Of a DNA stretch of 64,000 nucleotides, positions 1 to 11,452 are shown one piece after another. The DNA is from Pelodera strongyloides. Its lineage: Eukaryota; Nematoda; Chromadorea; Rhabditida; Rhabditidae. How positions within the stretch are numbered: position 1 is the stretch's first letter; each line of letters begins with the position of its first letter. The position numbers and the translations under genes were made by a program. The stretch is taken from positions 100,452-164,451 of the forward strand of contig JAANDG010000327.1 in the NCBI GenBank assembly GCA_036852015.1, in the 5' to 3' direction. The notes beneath the pieces are model-generated. The model saw nothing but the letters and a program-made list of their open reading frames with translations. It made no database searches and was not told the origin of the DNA.

Positions 1-518
1 AGGCCGGCAAGTTCCGATTTGGAGTACGCCAGCGGAGCGGACTATTCGACAGCTTACTTGAAAATAATTAGACCTATTTCTCTAAAATTGAATTTCACAA
101 TCATTTCCAATTAATAGCGCATATACACATTGTCCCACTGAAATTCATTTTTTTTTTCATCTTTGAGCTACTTTACTTTATTCTTATAAATATTTTCTAT
201 AAAGTTTTCGGACTATTTTTGAAACAAACAAATCCAAACGGGCCCAGTATGTTTAACACCAAACATCCAACCTGAGTCACACAAAAGGTGGCGGGGAAAA
301 GTGGCGACTACTACAACCCATTAAAATATGAACTGTTTGTTTGCCGAAGCCTTGTCTATGATATATTTTTGTGTTCGTAAACCACAGTGAGTGCCAACTA
401 GGGAATGTACCTTATTGTATCATCTGCATAATAGGCAGGGAATTTATTGAGCTTTACGCATCCAACGAATTTGAGGTTTATTACTTTTTGTCTCTCTGCC
501 TCTGTGTGTGTGTGTCTC

Positions 519-566
<48 letters not shown>

Positions 567-1063
567 CCCGCACACGGACTTCTTTCTTCTGTACCTTGAC
601 CGCTTGACGCTGGGCATTTTCGTCAAATTCCTTCTCGAATGAATTTTGTGAATAATTTCAAAGCCAATTACATATGTGCACACCTTTTCAATGTATTTGA
701 AAATAGCTTATTTAATTCGCTACTCGCAGTTTATGTACAAGTACACCGATTTACCGTATTTGTGCATTATACTCTAAAGAGATTGTACCCTGATTTTTTT
801 TGCCTAGTAATCGTTATAATAATAGAATAAAAACTAAAACAATGAAAAACATCAAAATAACAGTTAACGCCCACGTCGTTTTACCTTGATTACTTTGACG
901 ATCTTTTTGTCATAATTACAATTCTTACACAAATATACAACTTTCGTTATTTGAAAATATCAAATATCGTTGTATTTGATTCACCATTTGCTGGTTCTTT
1001 GAACGGTTCTTACTTATTGTAGTACTGTGTACTGCTCTATAAAAGCTATTTACTATTTTGCAG
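1..1063. other. Upstream non-coding region with CT microsatellite
   Basis: No convincing gene is visible. A (CT)n/(GT)n tract runs from about 491 to 568 and creates spurious open frames on both strands. The last bases before 1064 read TTTTGCAG, a 3' splice consensus touching the ATG of the next gene, so the end of this stretch is probably either an outron removed by trans-splicing or a 5' intron. Confidence 0.5.
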
Positions 1064-4000
1064 ATGTCGGAACCTGATCCTTGGCCCAATACCGATGATG
1101 ATGGAGACCTTCTCTCAGGCAAGTATTTCCATCATTTCGAAAAATAAGATGTTACGGAAATCAATTATGATTGTCAATGATTGCTGGTTCTAAAATGGTT
1201 ATCGCGTAATGAAAAGTAAACCGGCAAATAAAAAATTAGACTATAAAAGTTAGTACTCTATTCAATTGCACGTTCTCTCAAGACATTATGCACCTGGGGC
1301 AATGATCGTTTTTCATCCGTCACTTTGAGGAATTCGCCTATATGTAATGCAGTTGGCAACAATTGTCGGGGTTTTTGCAACGAAAAGCAATGTGGACAAT
1401 TAAATTTATGCCGGTTTCACATAAATTTAACCCCCGGGGAAGCTCTAACCCAAACTCGAGCGAGCAGCTAACACCATCGCCCATCGATTAACTGGCATTT
1501 CAAGTTTTGCAAATATTTTCCGGCGTATTATGACGCCGATATTATTTACCTTAAAAAATTGGCCGCCTGGTAAGAACTGTATGAGTGGGCTTACGTAAAA
1601 GTAAAGCCATTACAGCAGATACTTAAAAACTAGCTCAGTGAATACTGAATACCCTCCACCCGCAGGCAACCTTATGTGCTACAATAAAATATCGCAGCAC
1701 CGCAAATGGCTTTTAGTGCATAGTGCATAAGCTACTTGATATTGGCAAGTCTTTGCAAAACTATGAAGGGAAAGTACACCAATAATGCATATATCGACCA
1801 AAAATCTCCATGGTGTATCTGTAACATTAAAAAAACGAGGCACAAGAACAAGCACGAAATCAACGAGCAAAGAAATTTTTCAATTTAAATTCTCCTCGTA
1901 GCTGGACTAAGCAGCAATTCTTCACATCGGAAACCACCCATCAGCGGGTAATATTGGACCGTACAAGTTTATTCCCATAATCTAAACGAAATATATTCAG
2001 CCATTCAAAATAAGGTTGTACTCTGGAAAGTTGGGATTGTGTAAAACGCGGTCCGCGGTCGTGCGGGCGTACGGTCTGCGGTCCTAGGTTCTGCGGTCTG
2101 CCGTCCGCGGTCCGCGGTCCGTCAGCCTGCGACGCTTCCTGCTTACATTGCGCACTACCATGAAGAACACTTTTGTTCACATCAAGCACTTTTGAGACAG
2201 CAGTTAAAAACCTTGCGGCTTCATTTGCAGTCAAATGAAGGCCTTCTGAACTGAACCCGTTTTGAATGATAGCCATAGTGTCCTGTGCTCTCCATACCAA
2301 TCACATCCTCAAGGGCTTGCTTTTCACCGGTCTTGAAGGTGATTGAGCAACATTCTCACTACTGTCAGCTCCACGTTTACCAGCACGGTCAACTTCAATT
2401 ACAAATAATCACCAGTGGGCATTATGACACAGGGGTTGCAACTTTAAACAGAAGTAACTTACGGTGGTTGTTGCCGCAGAGCCCCCAAAACACAACCACG
2501 CTCGCCCGCCGATTCGATGCTTATTCGATGCTTTTGTGAAGTATGATCAAATAATTAATACAGATCCGTTTCAAGTGATACCTATTTTGATTATTCCACC
2601 TGATTCTCCATTTCAAATATAGTAGGATACGCTATTTTTCTAATTTTCAAGCGCAAAACTCACGCATTATTCAGCAATTTTCCATAGCCAGTCATACCCA
2701 ACAACTATCTATCGCAGTTGCCGCGCCCCTTCGCACTAATTGGGCAATATGCTCTAGACAAACTGACAATCGATCGATAGTTGAGTGTGACTGGCCATGG
2801 TAAATTGCTGAATAGTGTGTGAATTGTGTGCTTGAAAATTAGAAAATATCGTATCCTACCATATTTGACATGGAGTATCAGATGGAATCACCAAAAATAG
2901 GGGTTATTGGGTCTCGCCTGACCCTTTAAAGGGATGGGTTCACTACAAAATCACCTTGTTTTTATGCTTTAGTTTGATTGTACAAAGGTAAAATTAAACA
3001 AAGGTCATAAAAAATGTTTCTTGAATTACTCCCTAGGGAAGATATTATGTAAAAATGGTGAGTATTGATCGATCTTCCGATAACATGAGTAAACAAGATA
3101 AACTAGGGAAGCTAAGAGATATGGCTGAAACACACTGTTTTGAGCAAAATAAACTGTAGTTTTCATCGTTTATTTTACTTAAAGCGAAATGCTAGCCCCT
3201 TTGGAAAATTTGCATATGATGAGCAAATCCTATGTATCCTATGCTAATTTTGTACGATTGCCGTGGACGATAGTACAAAATTAGCATAGGATACATAGGA
3301 TTTGCTTATCATATGCAAATTTTCCAAAGGGGCTAGCATTTCGCTTTAAAACACAGAAAAAACAGTGTGTTTCAGCCATATCTCTTAGCTTCCCTAGTTT
3401 ACCTTGTTTACGCATGTTATCGGAAGATCGATCAATACTCACCTTTTTTTACCTAATATTTTCCCTAGGGAGTAATTCAAGAAACATTTTTTTATGCTCT
3501 TTGTTTAATTTTAACATTGTGCAATCAAACTAAAGCATAAAAACAAGGTGATTTTGAAGTGAACCCATCCCTTTAAACCAGGCTAGCTGAAACATAAGCG
3601 TTACTGGATTACAGTAGATATGCAATTGACCTGGAAGCGGCTGATTACAATGTTTATACATACCCTGCACCACCCTGCAGTGTTACACAATTAGGTAGGA
3701 TATGACATATGACATCACTGCAGTTTATTACTTAGCTGCCGCAATGCGGGCGATTGCTTTCATGAACAATCTATTGTTAGTTAACAAATCCGATTCTCAA
3801 GAATTCTCTTACTGAGTTTGTTTTTCTGTAACTTGCTACCGTATTATCATCCTATATTTCATCAAATAAAATAAATATGACTAATCTATAGTAACTGCCT
3901 GAAGCACCCTCCGGTTTTTGAAACGCGTCGTGAATCGTGCACAACTGAATTCTTACCTATTGAAACCGACCGGTTTCAATGTTTGAAGTTGGCCAATATT

Positions 4001-7000
4001 CCTTTAAGTCACGTCTTTTCGTAAAACGTATAACATAAACTTGCAAGCAGTGTTTCGGGACTTTCATTGTACAACCCTAGTTCGAGAATGGATAGTCACC
4101 GCCACAGAAGTCGTAAGCCGTCTGAGTTTTCTGGTATTTCAATAATTGTGCAATTCGCCAGATTTACCACGAATTCATCTAAAGTAAGGGATATGGATAG
4201 AATGGATTAGCATGCTCAAATAATCATTATCAAAATGATTTCTTTTCAGGAGCTACCGAGTCGCCAGAGGAGGTTGTGAAGGTATGTATTATTAGTATGG
4301 TAGGAGAAGAACCTAAGCACAGAATAGAAATGCCTAGTGGTATTCGGAAACTTATCTTCTTCTGGCGCCGTTAGAGGTATTAAGGACGGTTTATATGTGC
4401 TTATTAGGCATTCATAGGTTTTATTATAGGGACGAGAAGATAAGCGAGTCATGTGACAGTGAGGGTATGTTTTTAGCAAATAGATATGTTTAGTGTGCAT
4501 ATAACAGTTTAGTTATTAGTCTTTGCTTATTCTTTTATTTATGTGTGTGATAGTGGTGGTTGTCAACTTCTTAAACTTTCTGGACCTCTAACCATCTTAT
4601 CAACTTACAAACTTCTTTGCGTTTGCTACTGCATGTCTGCACGTACCATGCACTGTCTTTTTATTTCCCGTTTTTTTATTTGCAGTAACCCCCACTTTTT
4701 TTGTTAAACATTCACATACATTTTTTCGTTATATGTAGGGTTTGACGGCTGATGCTGGCACCCTTCCCCCCTTGATCCGAATAGTGCGTCCATCTTTCAT
4801 CACACGTAGACATAAGTATGTAGAATCCAAGGTAGAGAGAGAGGGAGATAGGGAGCATAGCTGCACAATAGCCAGATTTGAGATCTTGGATAGCATAGCA
4901 AATTTGCGCTGCAAGTATTTTACCCTTGCTCAAAATTGTAGTTTTCTAAACGGGGTGACAATCGGCCGAAATTCGCTCCCTCCAGTCGGTTTATAACCAG
5001 TCAGAGAAGAGCCCATTGGGGCTTCGTCCGTCTGGTTATAAATAAAGCTAAACCTTTTACACCACAAAAGCATGCTCATTTGTCGTATTTAACTGAAACT
5101 TGTGTTGCAAAGCTGATAACTGTACCGCGGCCGGCATGTGCATTAGAAACTTTAATTGAAGACGAAGACTAAAGACAACAATTTCAGTTCTACACAGACG
5201 CTTCTTACAAAAAGAAAAATGGTGAAGAAGCGAGTGCGGCTGCATACTACGTAGACGACGCAAATAAGTTGTAAGTTGTTTTGTTATATTTTCTGTTCGG
5301 ATATAGTACGGCAGTGGGCCTGTTGGGCCTATTATTTATTTTCATCTGCTAACTCCAGGCATCCTATACCTATAATGCACTAAAATTTACACTGTCGGAG
5401 GTTGCGGGACGAAAAGCAAAGTGGATTATAATCTCTGCATTGGTAGAAAGATTAAGTACTAACTGTTAGTTACTCACTATTTTAGGAAGGAATGATATAT
5501 TTAAAAAAAATTGGGCATACTATTAGTGACTCGCATCCCATAGCTAACACTTATCCAGTTTCCGAGATTAAATTAGACATGTAGGTTTACCGTAAAATTG
5601 GATAGAATGTGATGGAATTTTGCATAATTGCGCGAATATAGTCGAAAATCAAATACCCGGCTTTATTACCAGCACGGTCAATATCCGGCTAAAGTTGCGG
5701 CTTTATTCCTTTATTTGCTACAGTCAATTAGCACTCAGTTAGCAAAAAAAAAATAGACATTTCCAAAGGTCGGAATTCGGAATCACCTGTGCTATCGTTA
5801 GTTGTTAGTTTGTTCTCAATATTGTCAAATGTAAAATTTAATATGGCCAAGGCTGTCCTGCTAGCTTGTCTCCATAGCCGTAATTCGTATTTCGAAATAC
5901 AATACCATTATTTACCGCCAATTATCTTGCCGCCTCTAACAATCCGTTCCGTTTGGGAGCTCATTCGTATGCAAATTTTTCCTCCAGCTAGTCTAGATAG
6001 TCGAGAAATTTGCATACAAAGGATTTCCCAAACGGAACGTTTCCGTCGACCCGAGAATACGGGCTAATATGAACTTGAAATTATTCCTTTGTAAATGAGT
6101 TGAACTAGAAATCCTAATCTCTCCCGAAATGTCGCTGTTACCCTTTTCACTTCCAAAAATCTTGATATTCTGTGTTTGGTTCACTTAGCAGTCGCCCACT
6201 TACACTTAGACAAGCGTTGTCAGGAAATAGATTTATCCCCGAAAATTTATCGCGACGTAGATTTAATGAAAGCTATTATTATTTTTAGTGCGTGCCTGAT
6301 TGAAATGCTCGCTCCTGAGGACCTCAATACATTGAGGGCTAAACACAAATTCTTTCACTACTGGTATTGTCTTTTTCATTCTTTTTTTTCAGCTACAAAA
6401 CATCAATACTAACTAAACACTGGCATTGCCGAACGTGTTTCCATATGGAATTCTAAAAGTTGTCTTTCCAGGGGAGGACGCGTGTATGGGATCAGACATA
6501 ACATCACTTGGGGTGAATGTATTGCTGTCATCGCTGCTTTAGAAAAAAATTATCCGACGTGTCGCGACAAGTAAGTCTTTTTCTTACACCGAATACGCAG
6601 GTTTTCGAAAAACTACTTTGAAATCCCTGGTTGTCCTAATTAGGTTAAGGGGCATGGCATCCTGACGGTTTTTTCTTATGACATTAGGGTGTGCCAGTCA
6701 TTACAAAGTCGTCATTGTTAACCGATGGTCATTAAATTTTGAAAGCTATGGCTATACAGAAAACACGACATCCGATCATGTCACAGTGTATAGCGTATAT
6801 GTGACGTGTGACAGGTAGTATCAAGTTTCAGAAGAAAAAGACGAAACAGGGAGAGAAATTAGAATGAGGTTTGCGGATTTACGCTGGTATGCGGTATGCG
6901 CATCTGCCCGGACAGCGCAGATTATAAACATCCTGCAGTGCTACATAACCATGCGTGGCGTGTATTAACAGCTAACCGGGCACTTGCACATATATGCCTC

Positions 7001-9895
7001 GTCCACAGTAATCCCGAAACCCCCATTCTCAGAGCTTTTTATTGATCACGATTTTACTTTTGTACTGACTGCTGGCATCGTATTTTCCTTTATTACTGTT
7101 ATAATACAGTTGTGACAAACTGAACAATTGAAAAATCAAACATTTCAGATCTGTCGTGGTTTATACGGACTGCGCAAGCACAATTATAGCAATGAAGAAG
7201 CTGAAGTGAGTGCCAAGCAATTTAAGATTTTATACAAACGTTCTATGGCTGACAGTAAGAATAAATGACCGTAATGATTTCACAAGTTTTGTACAAATAC
7301 AACTGTCACTGACCATTGCAATTTTGATCACATTGCAATTTTCGACAACTCGTATTATTAGTCTAAAATTGGCTACTTTATTGCAAGTGCTGTTACACGT
7401 ACATACCATAACCAACTTAACAAAAAAATTATAATGAAGTATTCCAGCCGCATGGAGATGCTCCCGGAAAAAGATTTCAACAGCTCGTATGTTTGTTTTT
7501 CAATACTACTAAAGTCAAGCGCTTTCCATTAGTATGAGCAATATAATACGCACGAATTGGTAAGGCGCACGAGCATGAAGAGAAAAACTATCTATTATAT
7601 ACCATTGTTTAGGTACCATATGCTTCACCTGTTGGCACATAAATTTGCAAAAGGTGTCACATTTATCCACGTACGCGGCCACTCCGGTGTTTACGAAAAC
7701 GAAATGGTATGTTTCTTTTTGCCGTATTCTGATGTGACGGTTTTGTCGTATTCTAATGGTCATGTTTCCCTTTTCCGTTTAGATAACTTATGGGATGAAC
7801 ATAGATAATGAAAATTCCACATATTTTTTATTATTTGTGTCGATTATCCGTTCTATAATTTTATAAATTCTAACTCTAGGCGTGCCGCCATAAACATGCA
7901 ACGCGATTTGCCAGCCGCCTGGATATATGTATGTAAATGTTAATTTTAGGCTGATACCATGGCTAAGCAGGCGGTTGCATTGAGAATGGATAAAGGGAAA
8001 ATGAGAGATCCGAAAAGGAACAATTATATGAAGAAAAATAAGTTAAATACTTCCCGGAAAGGTGGGTTGCTTTGTTTAAAAACAGTTTTGTGTTCTATTT
8101 TAACCTTTATATAATATAATATTACCGGCTCTGCATACCTACCTTTAGGGGTCCATATGAAATACGTACAAGGGCCCGAATGAGATATAGAGGGTTCAAA
8201 GATTAGAAAACAAAAAAATCATAATGTGTGTTGAATACTGAAGGCGGGTCGAATCTTACCGGCGGGTCGATCCTTGTAGTCACGTAGAATATTGAATGCG
8301 CGTTGAATCGTGATGAAGGACGTCGAATAATTAGTGTTGAATTTGAATACCGAAGGCGGGTCGACTACTGAAGGCGCGTCGAATCCTGAAGGTGCGCCGC
8401 ATACAGAGAGTGAGTCAAATCCTGAAAACGCGTCGCAACGGATGAGTCCTGAAGGCGCACCGCATCCCGAAGGCGGGTTGAACCCTAACGGCAGGTGGAA
8501 TCTTGAAGCACGTCGAATCCTGAAGGCGGGTCGGATCCTGAAGACGCGTCGAACCCTGACGGCGGTCGAATCCTGAAGGCGTGGCGGCGGTACGAAACAT
8601 AAGGGCGGGTAGAATCCTGAAGGCGCGTCGAATGGTGAAGACGGACGTCGAATTGGCGGCTCTAGTTTTGATTGTGGTCGAATCCTGAAGGCGTGACGGC
8701 GAGTCGAATCTTGAAGGCGGGCCGTATTGTGAGGGCGGGTTGAATCGTGAAGACGGATGTTGAACCTGTTGGCGAGTCGAATCCTGAAGACTTTATTATA
8801 ATACCAGAGAGCCATTATACTGACGATGACCCCCTCACCGTATCTAAATCCTCGCCTACGCCACTTCCGTTTTCACTTATTCTCTATTATACATATTTCT
8901 AATCTATTTGTTAATAACGAGCTTTTAATGCCATTTGTCCGTTATTAAGCATGTGTAGTTGTGTTGTGATGTGCAGGTCGAAATAACACAATTGTGGTGC
9001 TAATGTTTATGCCTGTGCTGTAGTCGGTTAGAAAGGCATAGGCATAGGCACACTGAGGGGGTTACGAGGAATTGCTCCTTTTTGAGATGGGAGAAGAGAG
9101 CAAATGGGATTAATTAATCACAGAAAACGCATTAAAATCAGAGGCCATTTTTGTTGGAAATGTTTTAGTGTAAAGTGGCCAACTGCATACCCTAACATAT
9201 TTAACTAGTTTTATGATTCACACTTAGAATAGAATAGTATAACTTGGAATATTTTACGTTTCTTTTTAGCTAGATGCTTTGGACGGTCAAATTTTTTAAA
9301 TCTCACACCAGAAACCAAACGACATATTGATTAATATTTATGAAAAAATCTCTCATTCGGACTCTTTGTATTTATAAATTGGATCCCAACGGTGAATAGC
9401 CGCGATACCTTTAAATGAGAGCAAACTCTTAGTATTGACTCTCGTGGTGAAAAACAAAGGCGAAAGAGTAAAAAAATATTGCTAAAAACCTTCAAGTTCA
9501 TTTTGTCGGAGATATATGGAGCTCACTAGTTTGGCAAATAACATTTCTATATTTCAGAACCCCCTTTACCAGTAAAAGTACACGTTGGACCTGGTGCTGA
9601 TGTCAAGAATATAATAAACAGAACAAATACAATTTTGAAAATTAGAGACAAAGAGACTACTAATAAGATCCATAATTTATTTAAAAAGTTTACCCATTGC
9701 TTCTATATTCATTATCTTCTATATTCATTATCTTCTATATTCATTATCTTCTATATTCATTATCTTCTATATTCATTATCTTCTATATTCATTATCTTTC
9801 TATATTCATTATCTTTCTATATTCATTATCTTTCTATATTCATTATCTGTGAATTTACTCTCATATATGTTTTTATCTGTAAATTGTTTTCTTAA
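1064..9895 (+). CDS. Type 1 ribonuclease H domain protein (9 exons)
   Basis: Hydrolyses the RNA strand of RNA:DNA hybrids, acting in nucleus or mitochondrion; this is a family role, not shown here. Exons: 1064-1118, 4250-4281, 5188-5270, 6472-6570, 7149-7205, 7448-7486, 7613-7706, 7950-8061, 9558-9895; phases agree throughout and give 302 codons. All catalytic positions of RNase H1 are visible in order: Asp in YTDAS (exon 3), Glu in WGECIAVIAAL (exon 4), Asp in VVVYTDCAS (exon 5), His in VRGHSG (exon 7) and Asp in ADTMAKQA (exon 8). No N-terminal hybrid-binding domain is seen, only a short acidic leader (MSEPDPWPNTDDDGD). The ATG directly follows TTTTGCAG, suggesting trans-splicing. Intron 1 appears to use a GC donor (AG|GCAAGT), the only choice that keeps frame into exons 2 and 3. 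The last exon runs into a 16-bp tandem repeat and would encode a hydrophobic tail, so the 3' end is the least certain part. Confidence 0.82.
1941..2400 (-). pseudogene. Degenerate coding fragment inside RNase H intron 1
   Basis: On the minus strand an open frame at about 2150-2280 reads like real protein (IIQNGFSSEGLHLTANEAAR), and a second frame at about 2293-2385 reads VDRAGKRGADSSENVAQSP before a stop. The two lie in different frames, which suggests a broken gene or old transposon fragment. I do not recognise the family. The C-terminal part of the frame is repeat-derived (see the GGTCCGCGGTC array at 2045-2130). Confidence 0.3.
2045..2130. repeat. GC-rich minisatellite (GGTCYGCGGTC-like)
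   Basis: About eight imperfect copies of a 7-11 bp unit around GCGGTC/GTCCGC occur in an otherwise AT-rich intron. Confidence 0.7.
2580..2903. mobile_element. Foldback (long inverted repeat) element
   Basis: The left arm (about 2580-2730) and right arm (about 2760-2903) are imperfect reverse complements; for example CAAATATAGTAGGATACG pairs with CGTATCCTACCATATTTG. There is no coding capacity. It abuts the next foldback element, so the two may have formed one compound insertion. Exact ends and target duplication are unclear. Confidence 0.65.
2930..3572. mobile_element. TTAA-flanked foldback element, AGGGATGGG ends, host of a nested insertion
   Basis: Both ends are TTAA|AGGGATGGGTTCAC and its reverse complement GTGAACCCATCCCT|TTAA. 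The arms, each about 220-250 bp, are complementary nearly to the centre. A second palindromic element (3183-3345) sits in the central part with its own TTAA flanks; without it and its extra TTAA the host element is about 476 bp. No open frame is conserved. It lies in intron 1 of the RNase H gene. Confidence 0.82.
3183..3345. mobile_element. 163-bp palindromic element, family A, copy 1
   Basis: TTAA|AGCGAAATGCTAGCC opens the element and its reverse complement closes it. The whole 163 bp folds on itself around a short centre containing CCGTGGACGAT. Two more copies of exactly the same length occur at 16925-17087 and 60717-60879. It is nested in the larger foldback at 2930-3572, so it inserted later. 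Confidence 0.88.
5943..6042. repeat. Short inverted repeat (about 35-bp arms)
   Basis: CGTTCCGTTTGGGA near 5945 pairs with TCCCAAACGGAACG near 6030, with further pairing through ATGCAAATTT. It lies in intron 3 of the RNase H gene. It could be a small non-autonomous transposon relic; no target duplication was identified. Confidence 0.6.
8225..8795. repeat. Degenerate minisatellite, GGCGGGTCGAATCCTGAA unit
   Basis: More than twenty diverged copies of an 18-22 bp unit (GAATCCTGAAGGCGGGTC) occur in the last intron of the RNase H gene. The array keeps frames open on both strands, including 198 codons on the minus strand. I treat those as repeat artefacts. Confidence 0.85.
9699..9848. repeat. 16-17 bp tandem repeat TATATTCATTATCTTC
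   Basis: About nine copies; the first six are 16 bp and the last ones carry an extra T (17 bp). It overlaps the 3' end of the RNase H reading frame and encodes a hydrophobic periodic tail if translated. Confidence 0.9.
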
Positions 9896-10094
9896 ATAAC
9901 GTTAGTATTACGCATAAGCTACCTTAAATGCTTTAATTGAATTGAATTTACGTTTAGTGCTCTTATTATGATTTTGATTATGTTTAGTGTTCGTGAGTTT
10001 GTGTTTGTGTTTTTGTTCTTTGTAGTTTGGTCCCTTGTGAGTATACTGCGTTGTGAAGCGTGGTTTCTTAGGGTCACCTTTTGAGATGTGTTAA

Positions 10095-10574
10095 AGGGAT
10101 AGGTTCATCTCAAATCACCCCTCTTTTTATTGTTTTTATTGATAATAGCACAAATATCATTCACAATGAAAATTAAATCAATCACAGAACAATACGTCTC
10201 GCAGAAGAAGCTTCCTTTATTGGAAGCTAGTTGATCGGAAGCCAAAATCTAAACTCAAAAACTAATACCGTACACAGATCGCGCGGACTAATGGCAATTA
10301 GCCAAGGTACAAACTACACTTATTTTCATTTATTTTCACGGTGTAGTATCAATTAATTCACTCTTGGCTAATTGCCATTAGTCCGCGCGATCTGTGTACG
10401 GTATTAGTTTTTGAATTTAGATTTTGGCTTCCGATCAACTAGTGTCCAATAAAGGAAGCTTCTTCTGCGAGGCGTATTGTTCTGTGATTGATTTAGTTTT
10501 CATTGTGAGTGATATTTGTGCTATTATCAATAAAAACAATAAAAAGAGGGGTGATTTGAGATGAACCTATCCCT
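10095..10574. mobile_element. 480-bp TTAA-flanked foldback element with empty-site evidence
   Basis: The ends are TTAA|AGGGATAGGTTCATC and GATGAACCTATCCCT|TTAA, with near-complete arm pairing (about 220 bp each). The flanks (9980-10094 and 10575-10610) are duplicated at 10774-10912, where the same position holds a single TTAA and no element. This pairing of occupied and empty copies defines the boundaries and the 4-bp target duplication. There is no coding capacity. Confidence 0.93.
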
Positions 10575-10773
10575 TTAATTGCATATCCTCAATAAACCTT
10601 TATATAAAAGACTCGTCAAGTGTTACACTGACAACTGAACGAAATGTGCTGAACAAAAAAAAATCTGGCTGCTGATTCATAACTGCTTAGCTTTAGTTAC
10701 CCACCCTTGCTAAAATGCGAATAATAATTATTGATAGAAAAGATAGAACGAATAATAATTATTAATATCGAAG

Positions 10774-10912
10774 ATGTTTAGTGTTCGTCAGTTTGTGTTT
10801 GTGTTTTTGTTCTTTGTAGTTTGGTCCCTTGTGAGTATACTGCGTTGTGAAGCGTGGTATCTTAGGGTCACCTTTTGAGATGTGTTAATTACATATCCTC
10901 AATAAACCTTTA
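10774..10912. repeat. Duplicated segment carrying the unoccupied insertion site
   Basis: This is a direct repeat of 9980-10094 joined to 10579-10610. It carries the same sequence through TTTTGAGATGTG, then one TTAA (10885-10888), then the sequence found right of the foldback element (CATATCCTCAATAAACC). Confidence 0.9.
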
Positions 10913-11029
10913 TAAATCAGTTTGAATTATGATCTAATTCCTAAAAGTTCGATTATTTTAGAAATTTTAGAAATTTTAAAATTTTTAGAAACCTTAGAAC
11001 CGTAAAACTTTAAAACCTTAAAACCTTAA

Positions 11030-11231
11030 AGGATCGCAGTCACCACAAAATCATAGTTTTTCCTCGAGTTTACTTGCATTAAATAAAGAATAAAGGCAAA
11101 TACTTTACCAAAACCGAATAATTTGAATTCCAACTCAGGGAGTGAACAAGTAGAAAGGTAGTTCTGCTAAACTACCGCAGGATCACAGCAAACTCGAAGC
11201 AAAATGATGATTTTGTAGTGACTGCGATCCT
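11030..11231. mobile_element. 202-bp TTAA-flanked element, AGGATCGCAGTCAC ends
   Basis: Left end TTAA|AGGATCGCAGTCACCACA and right end TAGTGACTGCGATCCT|TTAA; the inverted repeats are about 45 bp. It has the same target and the same AGG start as the other foldback elements of the window. Confidence 0.82.
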
Positions 11232-11452
11232 TTAAACCGTAAAGCCTTAAAATCGTAAAAGCATTTAAAGTATCTAACTTTATTCCATTAAAAATGTTAT
11301 GTTGCTCAATAAATAAATAAGCAGAAATCTTTATTTGATTTATCAATTCACATCATTGCACCTGTAGACTTTTATTATAATTATCACAACTTCTCAATTG
11401 TTGCAATTTGTATCATGCAGTGCCGAGAGTGAAAACAAACGAACGATGTTAA

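Noticed and set aside
444..683. Overlapping open frames on both strands at the CT tract
   Set aside because: They are low-complexity Ser/Leu or Arg/Glu translations of a microsatellite with no splice context. The same applies to frames at 16379, 19084, 20550-20958, 23631 and similar tracts.
8219..8815. 198-codon minus-strand frame
   Set aside because: It is a direct translation of the GGCGGGTCGAATCCTGAA minisatellite; the opposite strand is open too, and the protein has no domain.
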